From Xanthomonas arboricola pv. guizotiae (GTDB lineage Bacteria; Pseudomonadota; Gammaproteobacteria; Xanthomonadales; Xanthomonadaceae): 64,000 nt of DNA. The stretch covers positions 1 through 64,000 of the forward strand of contig NZ_MDSK01000016.1 in NCBI RefSeq assembly GCF_002940205.1, given 5' to 3'. The notes under the pieces were generated by a model. That model saw nothing but the letters and a program-made list of their open reading frames with translations, was not told the origin of the DNA and searched no databases. The position numbers were made by a program, and so were the translations under genes. This document shows, piece by piece, positions 38,096 through 47,104 of this stretch. Each line of letters starts with the position of its first letter. Within the stretch, counting starts at the first letter, position 1.

Positions 38096-39597
38096 CCGCA
38101 GAGATCCCGACGATGAATTCCCCCACGCCACCGCCACAGCGTAGCCTCGGTTCGCGCGCCGCCGGTGGCGCAGCGGTGACCATGATCGGCCAGTCGGCCA
38201 AGATGGTCGTGCAGTTCGGCGGCATCATCCTGCTGGCGCGCCTGCTGACGCCTTACGACTACGGCCTGATGGCGATGGTCACCGCGATTGTCGGTGCGGC
38301 CGAGATCCTGCGCGACTTCGGCCTGTCTGCCGCTGCCGTGCAGGCCAAGCAAGTCAGCCGCGAGCAACGCGACAACCTGTTCTGGATCAACAGCGGCATC
38401 GGCCTGTCGCTGTCGGTGATGGTGTACGCCTCTGCCCATGTGATCGCCAACTTCTACAAGGAGCCGGCGCTGGTGACGATCTCCCAGGCGCTGGCGGTGA
38501 CCTTCCTGATCAACGGCATGACCACGCAGTACCGCGCGCACCTGAGCCGTGGGCTGCGTTTTGGCCAGGTTGCGCTCAGCGATGTGGGATCGCAGGTGCT
38601 GGGCCTGGGCGCGGCCGTCGCTGCCGCCTTGCTGGGCTGGGGCTATTGGGCGCTGGTGGTGCAGCAGGTAGTGCAGGCGCTGGTCAATTTCATCATCGCC
38701 GCCAGTTGTGCGCGCTGGCTGCCGGGCGGGTATCAACGCTCGGCGCCGATGCGCGACTTCATGAGTTTCGGCTGGAACCTGATGGCTGCGCAGCTGCTGG
38801 GCTATGCCAGCCGCAATGTGGGGCAGGTCATCATCGGTTGGCGCACCGGTCCGGACGCACTGGGCCTGTACAACCGCGCGTTCCAGTTGCTGATGATGCC
38901 GTTGAATCAGATCAACGCGCCCGCCACCAGCGTGGCGTTGCCGGTGTTGTCGCAGCTGCAGGACGACCGCGAACGCTTCAGCGCCTTCCTGCTGCGCGGG
39001 CAGACGGTGATGGTGCATCTGATCGTTGCGCTGTTCGCCTTCGCCTGCGCGCTGGCCATGCCGTTGATCGTGCTGGTGCTGGGCGAGCAGTGGCGCGAGG
39101 CCGTGCCCCTGTTCCAGGTGCTGACGCTGGGCGGCATTTTCCAGACCGCGTCCTATGCGACCTATTGGGTGTTCCTTGCCAGGGGCCTTATGCGCGCGCA
39201 GTTGCTGTTCTCGCTGGTCAGCCGCATCGTGCTGATCGGCTGCATCTTCGTCGGCTCGCGCTGGGGCGCGATGGGCGTGGCGATCGGCTACTCGTTCGGC
39301 CTGCTGATGACCTGGCCGTTGTCGCTGGTCTGGGTCGGCAAGATCTCCGACGCACCGGTCGGCGCGCTGTTCACCAATGCGGTGCGTGCGATGACCGCGT
39401 ACGGCGTGGCAGGGGCGTGCGCGTATTACGCCTCCGTCACCGTCGGTGGCCCGCTGTGGCAGCAACTGGCCGTTGCTACGGTCACGATGGCGGCGGTCTG
39501 TCTGCTGGCGCTGGCAATCTGGCCGGCGTTCCGTCGTGACGTCATTGCCATCCTCAACATCCGCAAGTTGCTGAGACAGGCCAAGGCACGCCAATGA
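38092..39597 (+). CDS. gumJ: GumJ, lipid-linked repeat unit flippase (Wzx/MOP family)
   Basis: 501 residues from GTG 38092, which overlaps the gumI TGA (GTGA) and so gives coupling; ATG 38113 would give 494. About 12-14 helices, with the MOP-type start [32 protein letters not shown] and [10 protein letters not shown]. It moves the finished pentasaccharide-PP-lipid to the periplasmic side. Confidence 0.95.
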   Translation: MTAEIPTMNSPTPPPQRSLGSRAAGGAAVTMIGQSAKMVVQFGGIILLARLLTPYDYGLMAMVTAIVGAAEILRDFGLSAAAVQAKQVSREQRDNLFWINSGIGLSLSVMVYASAHVIANFYKEPALVTISQALAVTFLINGMTTQYRAHLSRGLRFGQVALSDVGSQVLGLGAAVAAALLGWGYWALVVQQVVQALVNFIIAASCARWLPGGYQRSAPMRDFMSFGWNLMAAQLLGYASRNVGQVIIGWRTGPDALGLYNRAFQLLMMPLNQINAPATSVALPVLSQLQDDRERFSAFLLRGQTVMVHLIVALFAFACALAMPLIVLVLGEQWREAVPLFQVLTLGGIFQTASYATYWVFLARGLMRAQLLFSLVSRIVLIGCIFVGSRWGAMGVAIGYSFGLLMTWPLSLVWVGKISDAPVGALFTNAVRAMTAYGVAGACAYYASVTVGGPLWQQLAVATVTMAAVCLLALAIWPAFRRDVIAILNIRKLLRQAKARQ

Positions 39598-39661
39598 GAT
39601 CGACATCGTCTTCGCTTGCGTCCCTGCATGCTTTCTCCCACTCCTTCATAGGACACGGCCC

Positions 39662-40861
39662 ATGAGCGATACACCCGCCGCCGCTTCCGGCATTCGCCGG
39701 CCTTGCTATCTGGTCCTGTCCGCCCACGATTACCGCACGCCACGGCGTGCGAATATCCACTTCATCACCGATCAACTCGCGCTACGCGGCACCACGCGGT
39801 TTTTCTCGCTGCGCTACAGCCGGCTGTCGCGCATGAAGGGCGACATGCGGCTGCCGCTGGACGACACCGCAAACACCGTGGTGTCGCACAAAGGTGTGGA
39901 GTGCTACCTGTGGCGCACGACGGTGCATCCGTTCAACACGCGCCGTGCCTGGCTGCGTTCCGTCGAAGATGCGATGTTCCGCTGGTATGCCGCGCACCCG
40001 CCACGCCAGTTGCTGGACTGGATGCGCGAGGCGGACGTGATCGTGTTCGAAAGCGGTATCGCGGTGGCCTTCATCGCGCTGGCCAAGCGCGTCAATCCGT
40101 CAGCCAAGCTGGTCTATCGCGCCTCCGATGGCCTGAGCACGATCAATGTCGCGTCCTATATCGAGCGCGAGTTCGATCGGGTCGCACCGATGCTGGATGT
40201 GATCGCCTTGGTATCGCCGGCAATGGCGGAGGAAGTGGCAAGCCGCGACAACGTGTATCACGTCGGTCACGGTGTGGATCACAACCTGGACCAGCTGGGC
40301 GACCCGTCGCCGTATGGCGAGGGCATCCATGCGGTCGCGGTGGGCTCGATGTTGTTCGATCCGGACTTCTTCGTGGTGGCCAGCAAGGCGTTCCCGCAGG
40401 TCACGTTCCATGTGATCGGCTCGGGCATGGGGCGGCATCCGGGCTATGGCGACAATGTGGTCGTCTATGGCGAGATGAAGCACGCCGAGACCATCGGCTA
40501 CATCAAGCACGCCCGTTTCGGAATCGCACCTTACGCATCCGAGCAGGTGCCGGTGTATCTGGCCGATAGTTCGATGAAATTGCTGCAATACGATTTCTTC
40601 GGCCTGCCTGCGGTGTGTCCGAATGCCGTCGTGGGGCCGTATCAATCGCGTTTCGGCTACACTCCCGGCAACGCTGAGTCGGTCATTGCGGCCATCAGTC
40701 GCGCGCTGGAAGCACCGCGCGCGCGTTACCGCCAATGCCTGAATTGGTCCGACACCACCGACCGCGTACTGAATCCAGGTGCGTATCCGGAAACCCGTTT
40801 GTACCCGCAGCAAGATGGCGCAGCGGTGCGTGCTTCTTCGGAGGCCGCGCTCTCGCACTGA
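39662..40861 (+). CDS. gumK: GumK, UDP-glucuronate beta-glucuronosyltransferase (GT70)
   Basis: 399 residues, one fewer than X. campestris GumK, whose structure is known. D156 in [12 protein letters not shown] corresponds to the catalytic base D157. The nucleotide-binding half has [27 protein letters not shown] and [26 protein letters not shown]. It adds glucuronic acid to the inner mannose at the membrane. A 64-bp gap to gumJ is the place where a secondary promoter could lie. Confidence 0.97.
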   Translation: MSDTPAAASGIRRPCYLVLSAHDYRTPRRANIHFITDQLALRGTTRFFSLRYSRLSRMKGDMRLPLDDTANTVVSHKGVECYLWRTTVHPFNTRRAWLRSVEDAMFRWYAAHPPRQLLDWMREADVIVFESGIAVAFIALAKRVNPSAKLVYRASDGLSTINVASYIEREFDRVAPMLDVIALVSPAMAEEVASRDNVYHVGHGVDHNLDQLGDPSPYGEGIHAVAVGSMLFDPDFFVVASKAFPQVTFHVIGSGMGRHPGYGDNVVVYGEMKHAETIGYIKHARFGIAPYASEQVPVYLADSSMKLLQYDFFGLPAVCPNAVVGPYQSRFGYTPGNAESVIAAISRALEAPRARYRQCLNWSDTTDRVLNPGAYPETRLYPQQDGAAVRASSEAALSH

Positions 40862-40897
40862 TGTGGCGCACCCAACCTTAGAAGGAGACTGCTCGTT

Positions 40898-41692
40898 ATG
40901 GCCAATGCTTTGTTGCAGAAATGGATCGAACATGCGGAACGCCGTGCCTTGTTCTGGTGGCAGCCGAAGAACGCCGGCGTCAACATGGGCGATCATCTGT
41001 CCAAGGTGATTGTGTCCTGTGTGCTCTCCTTGCAGGACAAGACGCTGATCGAGAAGCGTGATCTCAGCAAGAAGCTGATCGCCATCGGGTCGGTGCTGCA
41101 TTTCGCCAAGGACGGCGACACCGTCTGGGGCAGCGGCATCAACGGCAAGATTCCCGCCGAGCGAAATACCTTCAGCACGCTCGATGTGCGTGCAGTACGT
41201 GGTCCGAAGACGCGTCAATTCCTGCTTGATCGCGGGATCGCGGTGCCGGAGGTCTATGGCGACCCGGGTCTGCTGACACCGATGTTCTTCCCCGCCGATG
41301 CGCTGGGAACGGCGAACAAGCGCCCCTTCGCCATCGTTCCGCATTTCAACGAGCCGGTGGAGAAGTACAGCGCGTACGCGGATCACCTGGTGTTTCCCAA
41401 CGTCAAGCCGGCGACGTTCATGAGTGCGTTGCTGGGCGCCGAGCTGGTGATCAGCAGTTCGCTGCACGGGCTGATTCTTGCCGAAGCCTACGGGATTCCG
41501 GCGGTGTACCTGGATTGGGGCAACGGCGAGGATCGGTTCAAGTACGACGACTACTACAACGGCACCGGACGCATGCAGTGGCACTCGGGCAACAGCGTGG
41601 AAGAGTGCCTGCAACTCGGCGGTAACGGCGATTTCGACCTGGGAAAGCTGCAGGCCGGGCTGCTGGCCGCGTTTCCTTACGACCTTTGGTGA
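40898..41692 (+). CDS. gumL: GumL, ketal pyruvyltransferase
   Basis: 264 residues, polysaccharide pyruvyl transferase family: WWQPKNAGVNMGDHLSKVIV at the N-terminus and the LLGAELVISSSLHGLILAEAYGIPAVYLDW motif near the C-terminus. It transfers pyruvate from phosphoenolpyruvate to the outer mannose as a 4,6-ketal. A good AGAAGGAGA ribosome site precedes ATG 40898. Confidence 0.97.
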   Translation: MANALLQKWIEHAERRALFWWQPKNAGVNMGDHLSKVIVSCVLSLQDKTLIEKRDLSKKLIAIGSVLHFAKDGDTVWGSGINGKIPAERNTFSTLDVRAVRGPKTRQFLLDRGIAVPEVYGDPGLLTPMFFPADALGTANKRPFAIVPHFNEPVEKYSAYADHLVFPNVKPATFMSALLGAELVISSSLHGLILAEAYGIPAVYLDWGNGEDRFKYDDYYNGTGRMQWHSGNSVEECLQLGGNGDFDLGKLQAGLLAAFPYDLW

Positions 41693-41696
41693 TTCG

Positions 41697-42491
41697 ATGA
41701 TGCAGGGCCGGCACGTGGATACGCAGACGACCGCTGCCACCAATGCGGCGACGCCGCAGGGCGTGGTGATTCCACTCGGTGGATTTCCGGTGCTCTCCAC
41801 TACGCAGGAAGCGTTTGCACTGGAGTTGTTTCACGCATTGGCCGCCCGGCAACCACGCCGGGTATTTTTTGCCAACACCAATTTCATCGTGCAATGCCAG
41901 GCACTGCGGCTGCGGATGCGCGAGCCCAGCGTGCGCATTGTCAACGACGGCATCGGCATGGATCTGGCAGCACGCCTGATCCATGGCCGGCGCTTTGCCG
42001 GCAACCTCAATGGCACCGATCTGATTCCGTATCTGTGCCGCGAGGCCGCGCAGCCGCTCAAGTTCTTCCTGCTCGGCGGTCGCCCGGGCGTGGGCAAGAC
42101 CGCTGCCGCGACCTTGAGTGGAACCCTGGGCCAGCAGGTGGTCGGCATGTGCGACGGCTACGGCGAGTTTGCCGCCGCCGGCGAAGGCCTGGCCGAGCGC
42201 ATCAATCGCTCTGGCGCCGATGTGCTGCTGGTGGCCTTCGGCAACCCGCTGCAGGAGCGCTGGATCCTGGATCACAGCCATGCCTTGGACGTGCCCTTGG
42301 CGTTCGGGGTCGGCGCGTTGCTGGATTTCCTGTCCGGCACCGCCAAGCGTGCGCCGGACTGGGTGCGGCGCCTGCATATGGAATGGATGTACCGGCTGCT
42401 CAACGAGCCGCGTCGTCTGCTCAAGCGCTACAGCTGGGATCTGCTGGTGTTCTTCCGCACCTGCCTGCGTGCGGGCAAGCACCTGCCGTGA
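41697..42491 (+). CDS. gumM: GumM, beta-1,4-glucosyltransferase (GT26, WecG/TagA type)
   Basis: 264 residues. WecG/TagA/CpsF domain with PRRVFFANTNFIVQCQALRLRM, IVNDGIGMDLAARL, FFLLGGRPGVGKTAAATL, VLLVAFGNPLQERWI and GVGALLDFLSGTAKRAPDWVRRLHMEWMYRLLNEPRR. It adds the second glucose to Glc-PP-lipid. Two adjacent ATG codons at 41697 and 41700 are possible starts, 4-7 bp after gumL. Confidence 0.96.
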   Translation: MMQGRHVDTQTTAATNAATPQGVVIPLGGFPVLSTTQEAFALELFHALAARQPRRVFFANTNFIVQCQALRLRMREPSVRIVNDGIGMDLAARLIHGRRFAGNLNGTDLIPYLCREAAQPLKFFLLGGRPGVGKTAAATLSGTLGQQVVGMCDGYGEFAAAGEGLAERINRSGADVLLVAFGNPLQERWILDHSHALDVPLAFGVGALLDFLSGTAKRAPDWVRRLHMEWMYRLLNEPRRLLKRYSWDLLVFFRTCLRAGKHLP

Positions 42492-42526
42492 TGCATGCGC
42501 GGCGTTGGCTGGCTTAGCATGTAGGC

Positions 42527-42988
42527 ATGCATCCGACCGCCGCCAACCTGATCCGTTCGCTCGAACTCGCTCCGCATCCGGAGGGCGGGCATTTCCGTCG
42601 CGTGTATGCGTCTGCGCGCCAGGTCACAGAGGGCGGCCAGCCGCGCCCGGCGCTGACCGCCATCCGCTTCCTGCTCGCTGCCGGCGAATCCAGCGCCTGG
42701 CATCGCGTCGATGCGGAAGAAAGCTGGCATTGGCAACAGGGCGATGCGCTGGAGCTGTCGATCTACGACGAGGCCAGCGGACAGCTGCAACGCCTGATCC
42801 TGGATGCCGCCGAGCGCGGCGAGCCGATGCACGTGGTGCCGGCAGGGTGCTGGCAGGCGGCGCGGTCGCTGGGCGATTTCACCCTGGTGGGCTGCACGGT
42901 TTCGCCGGGATTCGTCTGGGAAGGATTCGCGCTGCTCGACGGCGGCTCGTCGCTGGCCGCGCACCTGGCCAGCCTGGATCCACGCTGA
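42527..42988 (+). CDS. DUF985 cupin-domain protein
   Basis: 153 residues with the cupin fold signatures: IRSLELAPHPEGGHFRRVY, WHRVDAEESWHWQQGDALELSIYDE and VPAGCWQAARSLGDFTLVGCTVSPGFVWEGFALLDG. DUF985 proteins are sugar-binding-like cupins of unsettled function. It lies 35 bp after gumM, same strand, with no terminator between them, so it may be transcribed with the gum operon. It is not one of the named gum genes. Confidence 0.9.
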   Translation: MHPTAANLIRSLELAPHPEGGHFRRVYASARQVTEGGQPRPALTAIRFLLAAGESSAWHRVDAEESWHWQQGDALELSIYDEASGQLQRLILDAAERGEPMHVVPAGCWQAARSLGDFTLVGCTVSPGFVWEGFALLDGGSSLAAHLASLDPR

Positions 42989-43080
42989 GCCATCGGCGGC
43001 TGCGGCGGCGAACGTTTCCCTAACGCGGCCATGGCCGGCTTGGCGTAGTGTCCGCGTTCTCACACAGGGGGCGAGACGTG

Positions 43081-44100
43081 ATGCGAGGCCAGCGGGCGGG
43101 GTGGGGCGTGGGAATGATGTTGGTGTCGTTGCTGGCGTCGGCCAGCGATGGCACGCCGCCGCCGCCGGCCGCGCCATCGCCGCCGGCCGTGGTCGATCTG
43201 GAAGCGATGGTGGTGCGCGGGGTGCAACCCGGCCCGGGCCTGTGGAAGGTCAGCAAGGGCGATCATGTGCTGTGGATCCTGGGCACCGTGTCGCCGCTGC
43301 CGAAGCGGCTGCAGTGGCAGTCGGCCGAGGTGGAAACGATCATCGGCCAGTCGCAGCAGGTGCTGATGGCGCCGACCGTCCAGATCGATGCGGACATGGG
43401 GTTCTTCGGCAAACTGACCCTGCTGCCCTCGGCGATGAAGGCGATGAAGAACGAGGACGGCCGCGAGTTGCGCGCGCTGCTGCCGGCTGATCTGTATGCG
43501 CGCTGGTCGGTTGCCAAGGCCCGCTATCTCGGCAGCGACCGAGGGGTGGAGCGCAAGCGTCCGATGCTTGCCGCCGGTGAGTTGTATCAGGCGACGATCA
43601 AGCGCTCCGGCCTGGCGCGCTCGCCGGTGATCTGGTCGGTGGTGGAGCGTGCCGCCAAGCGCGCCGGGATCAAGCCGACGCCCACCGCGCTGGATTACAA
43701 GATCGCCGACCCGCGCCAGGCCATCAAGGAGTTCCGCGCCGGCGGCATGGACGATACCGCGTGCTTCCGCAGCATCCTGGTTACCGTCGAGCGCGACCTG
43801 CCCACGATGGTCGAGCGCGCCAACGCCTGGTCGGTGGGCGACATCGAGGCATTGCGCCAGTTGCCACGCGAGGATCCGCAGGCCGCCTGCATGAGTGCCA
43901 TGGCCAGTTCCGGCGCCGCCAGGAAGCGCGGCATCGACGATCTGGAACGGCGCATGCGCGAGCACTGGTTGAGCATCGCCACCACCGCGCTGCAACGCAA
44001 TCGCAGCACCTTCGCGGTGCTGCCGATCAGCCGGCTGACCGCAGCCGATGGCTATCTGGTGCGGTTGCAGGCGCTGGGATACGTGGTGGAAGCGCCTTGA
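43081..44100 (+). CDS. gumN: GumN, TraB/GumN-family secreted protein
   Basis: 339 residues from ATG 43081, with a signal-like N-terminus (GWGVGMMLVSLLASAS). TraB/GumN family with LWKVSKGDHVLWILGTVSPLPKRLQW (the conserved GT...LP motif) and a C-terminal RNRSTFAVLPISRLTAADGYLVRLQALGY. The family is related to Tiki-type proteases. Here the usual G-[TS]-x-H motif reads G-T-V-S, so a catalytic histidine may be missing. It is not needed for xanthan in known mutants. A perfect hairpin follows at 44141. Confidence 0.9.
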   Translation: MRGQRAGWGVGMMLVSLLASASDGTPPPPAAPSPPAVVDLEAMVVRGVQPGPGLWKVSKGDHVLWILGTVSPLPKRLQWQSAEVETIIGQSQQVLMAPTVQIDADMGFFGKLTLLPSAMKAMKNEDGRELRALLPADLYARWSVAKARYLGSDRGVERKRPMLAAGELYQATIKRSGLARSPVIWSVVERAAKRAGIKPTPTALDYKIADPRQAIKEFRAGGMDDTACFRSILVTVERDLPTMVERANAWSVGDIEALRQLPREDPQAACMSAMASSGAARKRGIDDLERRMREHWLSIATTALQRNRSTFAVLPISRLTAADGYLVRLQALGYVVEAP

Positions 44101-44140
44101 CACGTCGGCACGACTGGCCGGCGGTTGTGGTCTGGAACGA

Positions 44141-44168
44141 GACGGCGATCGACTGACCGATCGCCGTC
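44141..44168 (+). terminator. Hairpin after gumN
   Basis: An 11-bp perfect stem GACGGCGATCG / CGATCGCCGTC around a 6-base loop, followed by CTTGC. The T-tract is poor, so it may be a weak terminator separating gumN from the gumO unit. Confidence 0.6.
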
Positions 44169-44235
44169 CTTGCAGGCAGGCGATGCGCATTGCGCGCTCC
44201 GGCGATCGATCGGCTCGGCCTACGCCAGCCACGGT

Positions 44236-45267
44236 ATGCTGCGCGCCTTGTCCAACGAGACCTCCGTGTTGAACGCATTGCCGCTGCGCATTCTGGGCAC
44301 CGGGCGCCATGTCCCCGCCACGGAGGTGACCTCGCAACAGCTGGATCAACGCTGGCAGCTGCCGGCAGGCACCACCTTCGCGCGCTCGGGAGTGGCCACG
44401 CGCCATTACGTGGGCGAGGGCGAGACGGCCTCGTCGATGGGTGCGGCGGCGGCGGCCCAGGCGCTGGCAAGCGCGGGCATCGACCCCGGTCAGATCGATT
44501 GCCTGATCTCGGCCTGCAGCGTCATGGAGCAGCCGATTCCCTGCCAGGCGGTGCTGATCCAGCGCGCGCTCGGGCTGGGCGATTCGGGCATTCCGGCCTT
44601 CGACGTCAATGCGACCTGCCTGAGCTTTCTGGTGGCGCTGGACCTGGCCGCGAATGCGCTGGCGCTCGGGCGCTACCGCTGCGTGTTGATCGTTTCCAGC
44701 GAGGTGGCGTCGGGCGGGCTGGATGCATCGACGCCGGCCACCGCCGGCTTGTTCGGCGATGGCGCGGCCGCGGTGGTGGTGGGGCGCAGCGCCGACGACG
44801 AGGGATCGGCACTGCTGTCCAGCCGCCTGTCCAGCTACGGCGACGGCGCGGAGCTGTGCTGCATCCGCGGCGGCGGCACCCGCTATCCGCGCGGCGAAGA
44901 ACAGTCGCCCGAGGCCTTGCGCAGCTTCCGCATGGATGGGCGCGGCGCCTACCGGTTCGCGGCACGCCATCTGCCTGCATTCTGGGAACGACTGCTGGGC
45001 GAGGCCGGCACCACCACGGCAGCGTTGCGCTGCCTGGTGCCGCACCAGGCCTCCGGTGGCGGTCTGGATCATGTGGTGCAGGCGCTGGGGCTGCGACCCG
45101 ATCAGGTGATTCGCATCCTGCAAACCACCGGCAACCAGGTCGCCGCCTCGCTGCCGCATGCCCTGCATCACGCCCGGATCGAACAACGCGTGCAGCGTGG
45201 CGATCTGGTTGCGCTGCTCGGCACCGGTGCCGGGCTGGCGATCGGCGGCATGGTGTTGCGGTACTAG
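44236..45267 (+). CDS. gumO: GumO, 3-oxoacyl-ACP synthase III-like (KASIII/thiolase fold)
   Basis: 343 residues if ATG 44236 is used; later TTG/GTG codons are possible. The FabH-like triad is complete: C128 in DVNATCLSFLVALD, H270 in LVPHQASGGG and N300 in TTGNQVAAS. The loop after the Cys and the HQAS (not HQAN) motif differ from housekeeping FabH, pointing to a special acyl substrate. It begins the six-gene run to 50084. I infer that it makes or condenses an acyl chain for a lipid, not xanthan itself. Confidence 0.9.
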   Translation: MLRALSNETSVLNALPLRILGTGRHVPATEVTSQQLDQRWQLPAGTTFARSGVATRHYVGEGETASSMGAAAAAQALASAGIDPGQIDCLISACSVMEQPIPCQAVLIQRALGLGDSGIPAFDVNATCLSFLVALDLAANALALGRYRCVLIVSSEVASGGLDASTPATAGLFGDGAAAVVVGRSADDEGSALLSSRLSSYGDGAELCCIRGGGTRYPRGEEQSPEALRSFRMDGRGAYRFAARHLPAFWERLLGEAGTTTAALRCLVPHQASGGGLDHVVQALGLRPDQVIRILQTTGNQVAASLPHALHHARIEQRVQRGDLVALLGTGAGLAIGGMVLRY

Positions 45268-45275
45268 GGCGTGGC

Positions 45276-46148
45276 ATGTTCCGACCAGGTCGCGCCCTGA
45301 TGCCGCCGCGCGTGTCGATCGAGTTGCTGCGCATCGGCCATTGCCGCCACTGCGAGCGCATGGTGCGTGCGGATGGCCACTGGCATGCCGTGGAGTTCCC
45401 TGCGTTGAGCGTGCTGATCCGGCATCCGCAGCGCGGCGCGCTGTTGTACGACACCGGGTATGCCGAGCATTTTTTCCGCGCGACCGATCCCTGGCCCGAG
45501 CGCCTGTATCGCTGGACCACGCCGGTGCGCCTGCCCGCGCACGAAACGTTGGGCGCACAGCTGGCACGCCGCGGCGTGCAGCTGGAGGAGATCGCCTGGT
45601 GCCTGATTTCGCACTTCCATGCCGACCATGTCGGTGGCCTGCGCGATCTGCCCAACGCGCGCTTCCTGTGCCTGCGCGCCGACTATCAACAACTGCGCGG
45701 TTGTTCGCGCATCGGCGGCCTGCGGCGTGCCTTGTTGCCGCAGCTGCTCCCGGAGGATTTCGATCGCCGCCTGCAGTTTGCCGAGCAGGCGCCGTTGCGT
45801 GCGCTGACCGGCGCCTGGCGCGGCCTGGGCGCGGCCTACGATCTGTTCGCAGACGGCAGCGTGCTGGCCGTGCCGTTGCCCGGACACGTGCCCGGGCAGA
45901 TGGGCCTGTGGTTGCGCGATCAACGCGACCGCGAGGTGTTGCTGTGCGCCGACGCGGTGTGGTCGTCGGCGACCTGGTCTGCGCTGCAGTGGCCTGCCTG
46001 GCCCACACGTCTATTGATGCACGATTGGCGCGCGTTCCGGCGCACCGTGCAGCAGCTGCACGCGCTGTCGCATGCGCACCCGGAGTTGGCCATCCTGCCG
46101 TCGCACTGCCAACCCAGTCTTGACCGTTATCAACCGGAGTGGCGATGA
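45276..46148 (+). CDS. gumP: GumP, metallo-beta-lactamase-fold hydrolase
   Basis: 290 residues. The zinc motif is H113-F-H115-A-D117-H118 in CLISHFHADHVGGL, with later ligands in PLPGHVPGQMG and VLLCADAVWSS. MBL-fold enzymes of this lactonase/thioesterase-like shape act on esters or thioesters. It starts 8 bp after gumO and its TGA overlaps the next ATG (ATGA), so it belongs with the following genes. A role as a thioesterase releasing the GumO product is only inferred. Confidence 0.9.
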   Translation: MFRPGRALMPPRVSIELLRIGHCRHCERMVRADGHWHAVEFPALSVLIRHPQRGALLYDTGYAEHFFRATDPWPERLYRWTTPVRLPAHETLGAQLARRGVQLEEIAWCLISHFHADHVGGLRDLPNARFLCLRADYQQLRGCSRIGGLRRALLPQLLPEDFDRRLQFAEQAPLRALTGAWRGLGAAYDLFADGSVLAVPLPGHVPGQMGLWLRDQRDREVLLCADAVWSSATWSALQWPAWPTRLLMHDWRAFRRTVQQLHALSHAHPELAILPSHCQPSLDRYQPEWR

Positions 46149-47104
46149 GCCTGCGTATTCTCGTGACCGGTGCATCCGGCTTTGTCGGTGGCTCCTTCCT
46201 GCGACGTTTCCAGGGGCAGCCGGGCGTGGAGATCCACGGCATCGGTCGTCGCGCCAGCGATCTGCCCAACTACCATCGCATCGATCTGAGCCAGCCGTTC
46301 TCGTTGCAGTGGCAGCCGGATGTGGTGATCCACGCTGCGGCATTGGCCTCGCCGTGGGGCACGCGCGCGCAGTTCCAGCGGCACAACGTCCAGGCCACCG
46401 CCAACCTCATCGACTTCTGCAAGCGCCATGGCTGCCCGCGTCTGCTGTATGTCTCGTCCAGTTCGGTGTTCTATCGCGAGGAGCATCAATACGAGCTCAG
46501 CGAGCACAGCCCGATCGGGCCGACGTTCGTCAACACCTACGCGCAGACCAAATACCTTGGCGAAACGCTGCTGGAGCAGTATCCGGGCGACAAATCCGTG
46601 CTGCGCCCGCGTGCGGTGTTCGGGCCGGGAGACACGGTGCTGTTCCCGCGCGTGATCGCCGCTGCGCGCAAGGGGGCGCTGCCACGCTTCGTCGGCCAGA
46701 CGCAGCCGGTGATCGGCGACCTGATCTACATCGATACGCTGTGCGATTACCTCTATCGCGCTGCGACCGCGCCGCAGTTGCAGCCGGCCTACAACCTCAC
46801 CAATGCGCAGCCGGTGGATCTGCAGCAGTTGCTGTTGGACCTGCTCACGCGCCTGCAGCTGCCGCTGCCGCAACGCGAGGTGCGCATCGCTACCGCACTG
46901 CGCATGGCCAGCGTGGTGGAAGCGGCGTATCGCGTGCTGCGCCTGCGCGGCGAGCCGCCGATCACGCGCTTCGGCGTGGGTGCGTTCGCCTATTCCAAGA
47001 CCTTCGACCCACGACGCACGCTCGCCGATCTCGGGCCGCCCAGCGTCAGCCTGGAGCAGGGCATCGAGGCGTTCGTGGGTTGGCAGGCGGCGCAGTGGGC
47101 GTAG
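46145..47104 (+). CDS. Extended SDR, NAD(P)-dependent epimerase/dehydrogenase
   Basis: 319 residues. Rossmann start ILVTGASGFVGGSFLRRF, then HAAALASPWGTRAQFQRHNVQATANLIDFC, the active-site YAQTKYLGE with upstream SSSSVFY, and RPRAVFGPGD. The RPR-x-x-FGPGD and later IYIDTLCDYLYRAA segments resemble the sterol/3-beta-hydroxy-acid dehydrogenase branch (including OleD-like enzymes) as well as sugar epimerases. It is coupled to gumP. Together with a KASIII partner, reduction of a 3-oxo group is a plausible reaction, but it is inferred. Confidence 0.87.
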   Translation: MSLRILVTGASGFVGGSFLRRFQGQPGVEIHGIGRRASDLPNYHRIDLSQPFSLQWQPDVVIHAAALASPWGTRAQFQRHNVQATANLIDFCKRHGCPRLLYVSSSSVFYREEHQYELSEHSPIGPTFVNTYAQTKYLGETLLEQYPGDKSVLRPRAVFGPGDTVLFPRVIAAARKGALPRFVGQTQPVIGDLIYIDTLCDYLYRAATAPQLQPAYNLTNAQPVDLQQLLLDLLTRLQLPLPQREVRIATALRMASVVEAAYRVLRLRGEPPITRFGVGAFAYSKTFDPRRTLADLGPPSVSLEQGIEAFVGWQAAQWA

